The translations under genes were made by a program, and so were the position numbers. The notes beneath the pieces are model-generated. The model was given only the letters and a program-made list of their open reading frames with translations. It was not told the origin of the DNA and made no database searches. A stretch of DNA of 64,000 nucleotides. Origin: Echinococcus granulosus. Taxonomy: Eukaryota > Platyhelminthes > Cestoda > Cyclophyllidea > Taeniidae. Positions 14,001 to 27,879 of the stretch are shown here, one piece after another. The DNA lies in NCBI RefSeq assembly GCF_000524195.1, contig NW_020170425.1:200163-264162 (forward strand). The letters run 5' to 3'. Position 1 is the first letter of the stretch; every line of letters starts with the position of its first letter.

Positions 14001-17000
14001 AGAGGAAAGGTATTTTATCGGACTTTAAAACAATCCGCGATTTTAATCCCTGATCTAGGTAGATGGTAGAATGAACTACTCTTTTCTGAGTCGTTTTCAT
14101 AAAAGTCTATTTGGTAGGATTTTTCTGCGTCCTCAATGATGCGCTTTTGGGCCAAGTCGATAGGCTAGATTAATTTATCCAATGATTTGTTCGCCCTTTA
14201 AAAATGTTTTGATTTAAAAATCGTAATCTAGGGCTCATGCGGCGTAAATTAATGCTATTCATCCATACGCAGACGAAATGTTTTTATTGTTTCTCTGCTT
14301 TTTACCCTGAGAAAAAAGCTGTGTCTGACTGCAATCAGTCGTCTAACTTTTGTGAGTACTTTTGCGATGCTCCCAAATATGACGCCAGGCTTGTCTTTCT
14401 AAAATTGTTGATTAGATAGCCAGGAGTAGAACGAGCATAAATACATTCGAATTGAGCTCATTAATGATGAGTCGCAATTGAACACGATCTATTACAAATG
14501 TTTACAGATACAATGCGATTTGCAAAATATTAGGCGACTACACGCTGCTTTATCTTTGAGCTCAACTTTTGGAGGAAATTTTGTGGAGTAATATAATATC
14601 TTTTAATTTTGGTACCAGAAGTACTTTTATGGTAATTTAAAATTCCACATTAGATATTTACCTATGATTTAGTTCTTTTCATGTCACTTACGTCAAAGAC
14701 AATTCTACATAAATTCAATTCAATTCAAGACTTATAACCTTCAAGGCTAATTTTAGCCTACCTCGAGCGTGTGAAATGACTGTTGGCTGTAGTAGTAGTT
14801 ACTTTTTAAAAATTCATTGCTCTATTTCTTGTAAATGAAGTAAACAATTTGCTGTATAAAACAGAATCATGAATATCTGTGACGTAATGATGAGTTTGCA
14901 AAGCTGTTTCACTTATTATTGAAGGCATTCTAATATCTCATATAATAACGAGGTGCCATATGGGGTGAAGCAATGACCATGAATAACAATATTCCTTCGT
15001 GTGATTAATGGCAGGAAGTTAGGTGGGACCTTTGATTAGTCTTTTTACGCTTTTTTACCAAGTGATAAGGATATTAATTCCACTAGCTGGATCCAGTTGC
15101 TCTCAGTAACTTTGGTCAGCGCTTTATTTATTTATGAGGTGGCCATTTTCCTTTGACTTAGAAATTCATAAAAAATTAGTAAAAGCATCTTTATACAATT
15201 TTACTCAAATTACGCTATGTAACGAAATCAACTTTGCAAACTGGGTGATAAAAATTTTGGGTCGTGTAATGTGAGTTTTGATTTGTCCGTTTAAAGGTGA
15301 TAGAAGAAGGAAGGACAACATTTGAAGGCACCAATGAGGCTTCCGACAGGTAAAAAACCTTCTTATCTGGTTCTCCTAAAAACCACTATAGAACCAAAAA
15401 ATGGTAAAGATAGATGTTTCATTTGCCACCACAGCAGAATGTATGCCGTGTTCCTGTCCAGTATGGAGGAAGTTTGCGTTTATTTTGCACATTCATAGCA
15501 TAGTACGACCTCGTTCAAAAATATGGTAGCGCCTCAATTCGAAAAGGAGTTTAACAAAATCGCGTCTAATCAGCGCTAGTGATCATATTATCTACATTCA
15601 TTCTATCTACTGCTACTCAACTTGGTCCCTAAATTACCTATATAGGCAAGAAATGATGATTTAAAACCTGCCTTTTAGGAAAAGTTGTTGGTCAAAGTGA
15701 ATCCACTTTTTGAACATGATGGACCAAGTTTTAGCCAATATGCTTAAATGTAAATCATTTCAGGGGAAGTTTTATTTCTGTTTTAGTAGGTGGAATTTTA
15801 TCGCTTCTGCAGTTACCTAGAAAAGGCATTCAACCGTTTTTATAATTCAGTTGTATTAAAATAATTCAATTTAACGTGTCTACGCAATTTTAATCTTTCC
15901 CAAAATCACTACCTATAAAACACTTACGATTTAGCTATATTACGAGTTTCCATGAAATTTTTCACGTTACAGATGTCACACTTCTTTAACCAGTGTCTAC
16001 ATATCCACACTTATTTCTTAGTTGACCTTCCTTTGGAGTCGTAGCCGATCAAATCGCTAAATATTTCAATAAGTCGTTAGTATTTCTAACCTAGGAAAAT
16101 TCATATGCGGCAAAAACTGAAATTTTTAAATTGATTCAGCCTGAACGTGTATCGCGGTGGACACTGACCACGAACATCTCTGTGATTGGGATTGTCCTGC
16201 CACTGTTAAGGTGATTTGATGGAATTACGGAAATGTATAGACTAACATTGAATTAATCTACCGTTCATTATGGTGTGCCGCTTAGGTATAGACCTTTGTA
16301 ACAAGCGCATGTGAATGCTTAAGTGATTGCACGGCTCTGTAAGTACCTGAAGGAAATTGGGCACTTGTCTTCTTAATGACCTGCTAGGGGATACATATCT
16401 CATCGAGACTGTTAATCTGTATCAAGCCATTTTTCATGAAAGTCAGTGATGCTTAATTGGATTTAATTGTCATGGAAAAATGGCTTAGGTCGAGACATGG
16501 TGAAGCCTGTTAAGGTTGTAGTACAGTCGGTCAATCAGTGGGAAGCAGTTGCCACTGCCATTCATCCCGAGGACACAGTGGCAAATCACATGTAACACTG
16601 ATATTTTTTTAGCAGCTGCACAATACCTCTTTACCAAATGGCGCAAAATATAGGCCCTCATTCTAATGTATTGTCAAGTAGTTGAAAATAACCCGGAGAA
16701 CTGACCAATTTCATACGCCTCGTATATGGTCTGAGTATGTGCACACTTTGTGCCTGATATCAAGGGATTCATGACTAAATGGATTAATGACTTTGGTGCT
16801 ACATAGAAAAATAATCAGATTGAAAGCTAATGCCACCGGAAATTGTTTTCATTCGACCAATTCAGAGAGGCTTTTATGTTCATGTATAATTAACTGCTAG
16901 ATAAGATATGCTCCGTTATGGTGATTAGTTGCTTTTCAATATTCCAGTGGCTGTATTCTGGGCTCCATAGACACCAGCTAACTTATGAGATATTCATGGA

Positions 17001-18916
17001 GGCAACATCAAATAAGGGAGGATAGAGGTCACTTAAAGGGTTATTTTGGGGAAGTTTTATATAAAAACAAACTAATTTTGGTCAATTTTGGCAGTATGCC
17101 TATGAAAACCACTTTTAACAGACATGACATTTGACCTTCCCAAACGCCTGACACTTTGTTTAAACCTTAATTGTCTACGGTTTGTTTTCGATGATCCCAA
17201 GTGCAATGCTTCCTATTTACATATGATAGTTTTCATAATCTCCAGTATGGCGACTTCGTGGCTGTTCTGACTTAAATGGAACATTTGTGTACTTTTTTAG
17301 ACAATCGAGGGAAACAACGTTTTTAGACTTTTAACCTTTGTTTAGCTTTTTGTTGTTTAATTGCTCTTAACGCTAGTAAAGCCCAAACAATTGGGTTATT
17401 CTAAATCAACCATGGATAATAAATGGCAGTGTGGGTACAACCTTATTAAGGTCATCGGTACTGGATTAGCAGAAATTATCTTATCACTTAATTTAAGTTC
17501 TCACGCAGTATTTGAGAGCATAGGTCATCAGGCTATTGTGTCATTTGGACAATACGAGTTCTCGTGGAATTCCACAGACAAAATTTATTTTAGAGAGAAG
17601 TTTGCTTGCGTATTCTGAAACTGCTTCTTTAAATAAGAATGTTTTTGCTACGTATCCCAGACGGATGCATCTCGCCTTACTGCAAGGAAAACCCAGAAGT
17701 TACAACTGGCATCAATATTAGTGCACCAACTAGAGCGTGATTTCATCTGGCTGCCAACAGAAGAAAAGTTTTTCACCTAACCATTGTCCGCGATTTCCCT
17801 ATTTGTGTAACGTAAATGAAATCCATCCTATGGTATAGTCTGCAAATTCGGTTCACTTTAGGTGTGAGTGAATACTCTAAAAGGTGTCCATGAGTCAGGT
17901 AAGTTATTGCATTGAATCTACTCACGGTAAAAATGTACTATATCATGAAGAGCGTGATACTGTGTCTTCCAGCTTTGATTGTATATTTATTATTTTATAA
18001 GGAGGATCCAGTTTAAATGAAGTACTGCACAAGTGATAAGTCGGTCATTTTAAGCACTCTTGAGTAATTCTTATTATGATGCTGCAGAATATTTGCAAAT
18101 ATCAAGTTATACCCTGAACATATATTGTAATTTTAAATGAAAACTTGCCGTTATTGGGGCGCGATGCTTCTCTGATTTTTACCAACCGTCCATAGGTACA
18201 GCTGACCATCCTCGCTATTCCTCGCATTGCCTTTTCATGTTGTTTCCTGGCAGCGCCAATGAACGTAGTATTCTCTTCCACTTTTGATGTCTCGATTTAT
18301 ACCAGAAATAGAAATTTTTCATTTCCCAATAAAACTCCACCTATTGCACAATTATAGGTAAAATATAACACTGTGATCCGTAAAAATAAAGTTTGTTTTA
18401 AAAGTGGGATAAGATTACTCGCTTAAAATAGCAAAGATTGTGTTCAAGATAGTTAAACAATTATGCGTAGACCACTAAGCACCACCTTTTTATCATTCCA
18501 AATCATTTATTTAAAAAGCGAGTCATTGCGTTGTTATTTGCTTATTGACGTCAAAATAATGCAAGAAATGTTACTTTGTTAAATCTAATAACATCATTTA
18601 CCACTTTAAAGTTACTTGTCCTTAACTTCATGTCGTGTTGCAATCCCATACACCCTATTAAATTGGATGGACATGACAAAATGAGGACGTTGGCGTGTGA
18701 ATGCTGGGATTTTATTTATGTCTCGTTTTACAAAAATACTCAATGCCCATACGTCTACCTTTGTAACTGCTGTTGTCAGCATGATTATGCGATGTGCACT
18801 GTCCTCTTATTGGGAAGATACCGAGTTTTCCATGAAAGTGGGGTCGTATATAATCAAAGATTCTTATTAACAGGCTATCCAACGTGGAGATGATGACATT
18901 GTAAGTCGAGGTATCA
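8079..18916. other. Long interval without a supported gene
   Basis: This lies between the convergent ends of KIF3A and the potassium channel gene. All open frames here are short and their translations do not look like known families. The first part presumably contains the KIF3A 3' UTR and the last part the channel 3' UTR. Short similar strings around CAGACAGGATA occur near 9650 and 10320, hinting at decayed dispersed repeats, but I cannot delimit an element. No tRNA, rRNA or tandem array was seen by eye. Confidence 0.5.
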
Positions 18917-21269
18917 TCAGTGGTCGTTCTCTTGATGAGATTTTAATGGTGGAAGTAAGACAGTGTTCGACACAACCACAGCTTGTGGTGATGGAGGCAA
19001 TGATGTTGGGTTAAAATTACGACGCTTCTTCATCTCGGTCGCTTGATCAAGTGATTCTCGAGATCCAATGCCCGCTTGTTGAAGAGGTTGAGTTATGAAA
19101 TTTAGTAGACCTGGTCTCATTAATGTCCCCTTCTTCCTGTGTCTACTTACTTTTTTATCTCTTTCTTCAGTATTTCTGTCAGGCTCGGCAATCAAACGTG
19201 ATGTGGGCATCTCATCAGCATTACTTAGCAGTGGAATCCCAGCAGAGTTGCCTTGAGAGACACGAGTTGGCTGTGATTCTTCCCGACTTACTGTGGGTTG
19301 TCCTCGTCCATCTGATCTGGAGGATCTGTATCCACTTCCATCACGACTGTGTTTTTTCTTGGGGCTAAGGAGGCTATCCCCAGAATTCGAACTGCATAGG
19401 CTGGGAGTCTTGCAAAGTGGGCACGACGAAACTGTGGTAAAACTGGGTTTCTCCTCTGTTTCTGTTTCTCGATGATAAAAGTAATTAAAGTTTGACACAA
19501 TAACAGGAACAGGGAGGGCGATAGTTAGAACACCAGCGATAGCGCACAATGAACCTACTAACTTTCCTCCAACTGTCACTGGCCGCATATCGCCATAACC
19601 GACCGTTGTCATGGTAACCACAGCCCACCAAAATGCATCGGGTATGGATCGAAAAAAGGTCTTCTCTGCGTCCACCTCAGCAAAGTATACGGCCGAGGAA
19701 AAGAGGATGACAGAGATTAGAAGGAAAAACACAAGGAGCCCCAACTCTCGGACACTGGCTTTGAGAGTTTGACCAAGTATTTGTAGCCCCTTTGAATGAC
19801 GTGATAGCTTGAATATCCGAAAAACACGAACCAGTCGAATAATACGAAGAATCGCTAGAGACATTGCCTGATTTTGGCGCTTGGAATCATCGGCTATGAC
19901 AGTCCCAAGAGTAATGAAGTAAGGAATGATTGCAACGATATCGATGAAATTCATAATGTTTTTGAAGAAGGCAACCTTTTGAGGACAGGAGGCGAATCTA
20001 ATCATCAATTCAAAAGTAAACCAGATTATGCATACTGTCTCGATTATGAAAAAGGGCTCAGCGAGATGAGGTATGTCGTCTTCTACAATTATCACATTGT
20101 AAAATAAATCGTTCCATTGTGTTTGTGTGCTCGCTGAGGTATCACGAACTGTTCGTAGAAAGCTGGATCCTGAATCAAACACGGTAGCTCCGGTGGAAAC
20201 ATAGTTATTGCCATCTTCTGCGGCATTCGAAATGGATGAAAGTTTGGAAGTCCTATTTGCGATTCGATAGTGCTTGAAGTGAGGCAAGGTTTCAATGCAA
20301 AAGATGACAATTGATAGGATAATTACAAATATGGAACAAATAGCAATACACCGTGCAGCTAAAGAACTTTCAGGATATTCAAAGAGAAGCCATATTTTGC
20401 GTTGAAATTCGTTCTCGGGTAGCAACTTTACCCCCTCCTTGAGGAAGCCCTCATCAATACGATACTTCTCTACAGCCTCATCATCAAGTTCGTAAAAACT
20501 TATCTCTTCGGTAAAAACGTCAATTGGGACATTAACGGGTCGTCGAAGCCGGCCCCCAGACTGGTAATAGTAGAGGATGGCGTCAAAACTTGGTCTATTT
20601 CGATCGAAAAAGTACTCGTTTCTCAGCGGATCATAATATCGGTTGCGTTTCCGCGGATTACCAAGCAGAGTGTTTGGGAAGCGGTTTAGCGTCTTCAACT
20701 GTGTTTCAAATTTCAAGCCAGAGACATTTAAGACGACACGCTCTTCGTCAGCCTGTCGACGCTCACAAAAGGACATATCATATTGCTCCTTGGGTTGTAG
20801 TTCATCACTCACCTCTGAAAACTGAGCACCTTCAATATCCCAGTCCACGCTGTGCATAACCGAGGCCTTTGTTAGAATCTTTGTTCTCATTTGTGCGTTA
20901 GTTTCCATGGTACCATCGGACTGACTCTCTTTAGAATCGGACAGGTTTCGGGAGAATGAGCTAGATCGGAGAAGGGGGTTTCTCTGGCTAAATCCAAACT
21001 GTCCGCTTGTGAGTGCTGCAACGGTGGAGCCAACCGCAGAGATGCGAGTGTCGCAAGTCGTGGCAGGAGGAGCGCCAACAGAAGCACTGCTGGAAGATTC
21101 GGTTGGTCTCAAGTTAGAGGATGAGGCGGTTGTGGTAGTCGGTGCACCAAAGGTCACATGGGAACCTGCTGAGGTGGTTGCGTTAGCATGGTAACCTCCA
21201 CTGGGTAAGCCAGTTCCACCAATCCCTGATGCACCCGGTAGATTACTATACGCTCGCACGCTGTATTGC
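18917..21269 (-). CDS. Shaker-type voltage-gated potassium channel (Kv1), 5' partial
   Basis: Forms tetrameric K+ channels in the plasma membrane that repolarise excitable cells. The exon encodes a 5'-partial protein; counting from the GTG codon at 21259 as residue 1 there are 780 residues. A T1 tetramerisation domain (about 174-272) is followed by S1 (301-322), S2 (402-422), S3 (435-452), S4 (466-488, arginine every third residue), S5 (503-527), the pore with filter TVGYGD (552-557), and S6 with the PVP hinge (583-585). The S1-S2 loop is long with an NRTS glycosylation sequon (335). The serine- and lysine-rich C-terminus (about 600-780) ends ENDH, so it lacks the PDZ-binding ETDV of Drosophila Shaker. 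No ATG starts the frame: upstream of GTG comes an in-frame stop, and a plausible acceptor (cccatccag) lies at 21270-21271, so a 5' exon is missing. An internal ATG at residue 118 could start a shorter form. The whole channel core is in one exon. Arginine follows GYGDM. Confidence 0.96.
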
Positions 21270-24200
21270 CTGGATGGGAAATATGTATGACTTCATAATA
21301 TAGCAAATTCAAATAGTAATACAGGAAACCAGTCGTTCAAATAGTGCTGACTTTCTGAGCAAACTCATATTTGTAAGACTTATTTGCCCAAACAGTAAAG
21401 TGCCACCAACTTCTGCTTTACAGTGAGTTCTCCAGTAAAAACTGTATATACCATTTTGCATAGGGATTCCATTTTTAATAATAAAAAATCATATCAGTTA
21501 TACATAATTTTCGGATCTAAGTGCTCAGAATACCCGCAAATGTCACCTCCTTTAACACCGCCGACAGATCGCTTATAATTGTCCCTCGTAACTTTACAAC
21601 AAAGAGGGGGAATAAGTGAATTTAATTGTCGTTTTAGCTAAACCCAGCAGTACTTAAGAGCATATTAAAATGCAACAAACTTTATACTACTCTTGGCTGT
21701 ACATTTTTAAATGATTATCCGCTTAGATGTGATGAATTCCATACACAAGAAAATTTGGTGTTAGTGTATGCAAGCCACGACTAGGTCATTTTGTGGCTCC
21801 GATTTTGCGGATAATATCTATTTCAATTTCCAAAGTAAGAAATTGATCAAAAAAGGAATTGAATTGAGAACGAGTGGATGCATGCAGAAACAGTGAAGCA
21901 CATATTACAAACCGATGAATCCTAATTTTTATTCCAAAACTGAAGGGAATACATAATCTTTCGTGAGCAAAATAGGTATATTAGCGGAAGTTTAAGTTAA
22001 CCTAGAATGTTATACCCCTTATCATACTAACTATGAAATCCTTGGGCCTTTCGGTCTTCGTAACACTAGAAGAGTGAAATATGTCTGTTGAATATCCTAA
22101 TACCCTAAGTCTGTTTTAATTTTGCAGGAGTTGTCCTTTGCACACTTTCCTTATGTGTACATCTAGAAGTAGTGGCTGTGAGTCTGGAGCCCGGGACGTG
22201 CATCAGGATAATGTTAAGCAATGGCAGTGGATCACTAAGGAAATAAGCATAATTGACATCCATTTCGCGAACGAATGTCCTACCAAATCAAGGAAATGTG
22301 TAATGTTTTGGAAGTTCATGGGAATTCATTTTGTAAGCTGGCTCACTATTCATGCTCACGATCAAAACTTTTTTTATATAAATATTACCAAAACAGCGAC
22401 CTTGAATAATAATATTGAAAGCATTTCCTGCCTAAAAATCAAAGGTTTGGGAAGCAACAGCATTTCATTTAAAAGAAACCATCATTGCATAAATCGATAA
22501 CTAAAGAATTCCTGCTTTCTCTAATTTATACGGTTAAAGAAAAGTGGAATTTGCACATGCTTTCTTAGGTCAATTTCTACAAAAAATACAGTTCCTCAAA
22601 GTCATTTACTTATTATTTCGCATTACACACGATTATTAATTTGCATATGTCTAGCGTCGTATGAAATGGAATAGGAAACATTCAAGGTATAAATAACATA
22701 AATACGTCAATTAATCGTTAGTAATTAATTTAATAAACGAAAATGACCAAACTTCCCACTTCTCCAATATACATTTGCTCGGATTTACATTTGTTCTACT
22801 TTTTTAACAGAGACGTATTTGAAAATGCTCAGTGTTTGCTTGTCTCCAGCTTGCAACTTTACTGTTTTCCTAACCTCCAACTTTATCGTTCTGTAATGTC
22901 CTGTTGTCGAAGTGTGTTTCATTTTCATATTCATAAATTCAAGATAATCACTAAATTTCACATTATTTTTGAGAAAACGCTCCCTAAGTATACCATTTAA
23001 TGGTCTTGTTTTGGCTTATATATCCTATTAACTATTCTATTTGCCTCCATTTCTTTCATGCTATCGAGAAATTCGTCGGCGATTTAAATGTTGGCATTTT
23101 TTCAGTGGTAAAATCTATTTTGGTACATTTATCCATTTTGATGCACTTTCAAGAGAACCCACTGTATGCTCTGAAAGCTTTTATTAAATTAGTTAAGTCC
23201 AAAGATTTCTTGGCCAAAAATATCCCCTACCGCACTTATGTACTTTGCACTTCTACATATTAACTAGCAAATTTCAAGAATGCATGCAACATTTCCTCAT
23301 TCGATGAGCACTTTAAGGCATTTCCATAGCATCTGGCTAAAGAATTGGGATTTTTTTATTGAATCTACCTAATTTGAATTTCATTTGCGACAACGATTCG
23401 AATATTTAACATTCCAATACAACTCTAACGGACTGATCGTGGTAGTTTTAAGCGCAATGATGTGATGGGAAAATTGCCCACTCATCGTCGGCCGAGAGGC
23501 TTTGTTCGTCGCGTGCTACGGAGACATTACCGAGATGTTTGCGTAGTAAAACAGCAACTATCATTTCAAAGCCCATCGAAAACCATCTAATTTGTGGCAG
23601 AGTATCACATAGAGAAAACATAAATTTAGAATTGATTTTATTTTGCCTTATTTTTATCAGCGATTTGTCCACAAGCCCCTGCCAAAACACCTTGAGGTGT
23701 ATTTAAAGTTTTCAAAGCGATTTAATTGTCCACTATAATAAAAAATCCATTCTTCAGAAATCTAGTCCCAATAAAGTACCTCATGACGATATCTTGAGTC
23801 TTTTTATGAGGTTTTATAGACAATCCCCCCCCAATTACCGTTTTTTTTGGTGTCAAAAAAAACACCATGATATCTGTTGCATCATCTCCTTGTGTAGATA
23901 GTGGCACTTTGGCGTCATGACTACTGAAGCCTAACGCACTTGGTTGACCTTCCCTCACATACTGCCATGTTCTTCTTCCCATAGTGTTTGTAAAGGAACA
24001 ACATTGACTTTAGTCGTAATAGCTCGAGTTACGCCTTTCTTCTACCAATGCTAAAAATGCAAAGTTATTTAATCTCATCTTATTCCTTGTCAAACTCTTT
24101 ATTTGACTGGGGGATATATCTACCTAAATATTAACAATTCGCTTGCTTACCAGGCGCATTCCAAATGAAAATAACGTGTTTAAATTTGGATGAATTTACA

Positions 24201-26474
24201 CATTATTTTAATTTTTATGAACACCGAATATAAAAAGTAGCTAGCCGGTTGTACTGATCTAATAATCAGAAATTTTCTTCTCATTTTCAGGCTTTCGAAA
24301 GTTACGGTCAGACTTAACTATGGTAGCTTAAAAACATCTTAATTAACTCTGATTAATTTATGGATAAAATAAAGCCATGGATAAAATGCGTACAGTAAAG
24401 ACATTGAAGTCACTTTCTGCACTCGCACTCCACCAACGTGCCATGCACTTGAAATGAAATCCACTCCCGAGTTCAAATTAAGGCGTCCTACTTTATTTAT
24501 CCCAGTGAATTGGGCGTCAAACTAAGACTACTTTCCATTCAATTTACGGTATAGCGGGGTGAGTGTGCGCAATGGGATACCGTGTGCGACTACAAATGCA
24601 GTTGGACTTTACACATAATCACATTTGATGTCCTTTTGAGATGGTTGCCTTTTTGTTAGTACTAAGGTAAAACAAATTTAAGTGCCTCTTAAGCAGGATC
24701 CTCTATAAGGTCTAACATTTGCAAAGATTATAGTGGGATTAGATTCCTATTTTATAACAAGACATCTTTCTTCCGTTGCTGGTTTCACTGAAAGTATAAA
24801 TGAGGGAAACCTTGGTTCTTTTTGCCAATTTGTGGTTCTGAATAAAAGCATTCATTTTATTACCTAATTAAAACAAATTCCCGTCAGTATTCAGTGAAAC
24901 TCTTACTGCTATGCCATTACAGCTTGCGATGCGTATCAAACAGAAGGACTGTCCAAACCTTCTGCATGAACTTGATCTTGTGGTAAATAAAGTCCAGTTC
25001 CAGCTTTCTGTGTGACTTTAGCGGCATTTTATAAGTGTTATTTTTTTCTAGTCCTGCCGGTGGAATTTATACACTATATGCGTATGAAGCACTATCTGCA
25101 CTAGTAACAAGAAGAAAGTACAGGTAGTTTTTACACAGGAACAAAAAACAGCATAAAAATTAAGTGCATAAAACATAATGAGTGCTCTTTAGCCTATATA
25201 CATTTTCAAGTAAATTGGAAATTTTCATAAATACGGTTGACACAGTTTGATTGCAAAAAATAGTTGATTACCGCAAGGTAGAAAATTGGGGAAAAATTTT
25301 GTCTTCAGAAAATGCCAACTACTGTCTCGTGGACCAGAAGTAGAAGATTGCGTGAATGACAAGGAAAGGCCTTGTATACCACGTAGATTTGCGTTCGCTT
25401 GCTTCATCAGCTTCTACTATTATTCTCCCGTTTTTCCCCAAAAAAGCATAAAAGAAAACGGACAGTTTCTCCTGGATATTTCTCACTATTCCCATGTGAG
25501 TACAAGTAAGAGATCTGTACTGGGATCAGAATGCGTCTGGTGTGAGTCAATCACCGCGCCCGTTTTAATACAGTCGCCTAGACAAGTGGGCCATAAATAA
25601 TTTTCGTAGCACTTAGATATGGGGGGGTTAAAATGTATGTAAATTCTGTTTTGCATAAAAACTAGGCTACCAAATGCTTTAAAAGCATGTGTATACTGGC
25701 TTTAGTGATTCATTTCGGATACAAATTACCATTTTGGCGTTACAATTATATGGTAGTCGCTCACAGACTCAGTCTAGCTGCATAGAATCTCATAAAAATA
25801 TTTATGTTGAAATGCTTGAAAAGGAAAATAAGGCTTGACAAAACAATTCGACATCACCGTCTTATGGCCCCAATTCCCTCACAAAACATATTTAAACCGA
25901 GCTACTAATTATTTCATCCAAGTAGATTAAATGCAAAACTATTTAGTGTGCTTAAATTTTTGCATTAATCGGAAACTCATGTATTTGAAGCATAATGAGA
26001 AAAGGGAACGATTTACAAACTTGTGCTGAAACTTTAAAACTGCCAAGCATTGTAGTATATTTCCGAGAATAAAAATTGCTACGAGGCATTTTAAAGCTTA
26101 TGTAATTCATTTTATGGTAAAAGCTAGGCTGAAATACTTTTAAAAGTGCATTACCACGAGTAAATAGCAGTTTAGTGGCATAGGTCTTTGCGATAACTAG
26201 TGATGCGTGGACTGTAATTGTCCTAGGAAAGCAGATGTTAAAGTCCGCTATTTCATGGGTCGCAAAGAAGTGCATGAATCCTACATAGCTCACCGATCAT
26301 ATTGGGCATAGTTATGTTCATTCGAAGAGCTTGGCTTTGTTCCACTGGCCCAGTGAATGGTATTCATTCTGATGCTATCATACTTCGTCCTCTATAGACA
26401 AGTTGGTATCCATTTCATCACCAGTTAAAGGAGTCCGTGAATTAATTTTTTTTCCAAAATAAAGTCCAACACCG
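21270..26474. other. Interval 5' of the channel gene, no gene seen
   Basis: This AT-rich stretch is upstream of the known channel exon on the minus strand and is probably intron or 5' flank of that gene. No open frame here resembles a known protein. A short poly-C run (near 23826) and a small hairpin around GGTGTCAAAAAAAACACC (near 23850) are the only local structures I noticed. Confidence 0.4.
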
Positions 26475-26539
26475 ATGCCAATCACAAAGAAGTGCAGAAT
26501 CTTGCAGAAGAGCGAATGTGACTACGACATGGAGTGCAA

Positions 26540-26940
26540 TGTGTCACCTCGTCTCCCTGCGTTTTGTCTGCCCGATCGTACGCGCGCTCACACGCACCAA
26601 TGCAGGGCGCGCAATCGTGCGAGTCTGTCCCCTGATTGGCCGGCGCTCGTGCTAGTGTATTTTAACCCATTTGACTACTGCTTTCCGAGCTATGCGCGCC
26701 AGTGGGCTTTCGTGGGCCTTGGTGCACACGCCCGCCAGGATGGGCGAATCCACTGCGTTAATGCAGCAGCAGTAGGATTACATTTGCATATTGCAGGAGC
26801 AATTGGGCATGGGGTAGCCGTGGAGCCGTCCCAGGCTTATTATCAACTAGAAAATGCCCCGGGGGACATAATTACGTCTTCGCTGCGTCATCTGAAATCA
26901 ATAGGTCGCAAGAGCCTCTGCTTTGGAACGCGAAGGGAAT
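26540..26940. promoter_or_regulatory. GC/CpG-rich promoter-like patch with octamer and inverted CCAAT
   Basis: Against an AT-rich background this segment is markedly richer in GC and CpG, with repeated GCGCGC-type strings between 26570 and 26710. It holds an inverted CCAAT box (ATTGG, 26635-26639) and a perfect octamer ATTTGCAT (26782-26789). A 155-codon open frame crosses it on the plus strand, but its translation resembles nothing and the frame is most likely a by-product of base composition. The patch lies 5.3 kb upstream of the known channel exon, so it could be a start region for that gene. This is inference from composition and motifs only. Confidence 0.35.
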
Positions 26941-27879
26941 AGTACTTGTTGGACTTGAGCAATTGGCTGATTGGTCGATCGATCGATCAATTATTCATTG
27001 ATTTTAGTCTGCAATATCCGTGTCTCTGAGGGGAACCTACTTTTCTCCAGATTGCAGTAACTTTTTGGAATTATTGCAAAGACACCCAACCACCATTTAT
27101 TATTACTTTGTCTTGTACCGTCGTTCGATGATTAAAACTCTGCGGCGCCATTTGCAAATATCCCTATTGATTTGTTTTGGCAAGATACTAGATAATTCGC
27201 AAGAAATGCAAGTGTAAGACACTGTCAAGTTCAGAGTAGATGTTTGATCCGTAAAACAAAGCACGTCACTGCCAGTGACCCTTATTTATTAATTTAGACC
27301 AATGGTGTACTTTTAGGATCTTCTGTGAAATCTGAACCTGTGTGGATTTGGTTTATTTTGTATATATCTGAATCGGTTAAACATGGGAGATCTAGCAAGG
27401 GTTAAAATTAATCCATGGGATAGTGATCAATCATTAAATGTGATCAGCAGCTACACATACTTGTAATATGGGCATTCCCCCATCAATACCAATGCTAATT
27501 ATATAGAGCAAGTTTGCATTCAATCTTTTCCACAATTACTTCAATGGCTTCATGTACTTCCATTAACCGAACAAGTTTAATTGCGTGGTTCCAAAGCCAT
27601 CAGGGATGTATTTCTTTTGCCCTAATATGCGTGATGCAAGTCAATTTTTATATTAATCCAGTCATAAGAATTTATCCAGCTGTTTTATAGTCGTTTTTGA
27701 AATTGTTGATAGCTACTTTCTGAATCCAAGTGCCATCAATTTCGTGCAAGACTTCCTCCAGCTATCTTTACAACTTATGACTCTTGGAGAGTATGAAATC
27801 ACGAATCCAGTACTTTCTCAAGTGGAGAAATTAAAAAAGCAGTACTTTTGGCAGGTTCACTCGTCCAGGTGGCATGGTT

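Noticed and set aside
18576..18893. 105-codon plus-strand open frame just downstream of the channel gene
   Set aside because: Cysteine-rich by chance in AT-rich DNA; no signal peptide, no family resemblance, and it lies in the likely 3' UTR of the channel.
19123..21194. Many plus- and minus-strand frames over the channel exon
   Set aside because: They are shadow frames of the Kv coding sequence, which explains the whole stretch.
26475..26942. 155-codon open frame on the plus strand
   Set aside because: The translation has no domain-like pattern and the stretch coincides with a GC-rich, CpG-rich patch where long chance frames are expected.
26975..26995. GATCGATCGATC run
   Set aside because: Only three units long; not a meaningful tandem repeat.
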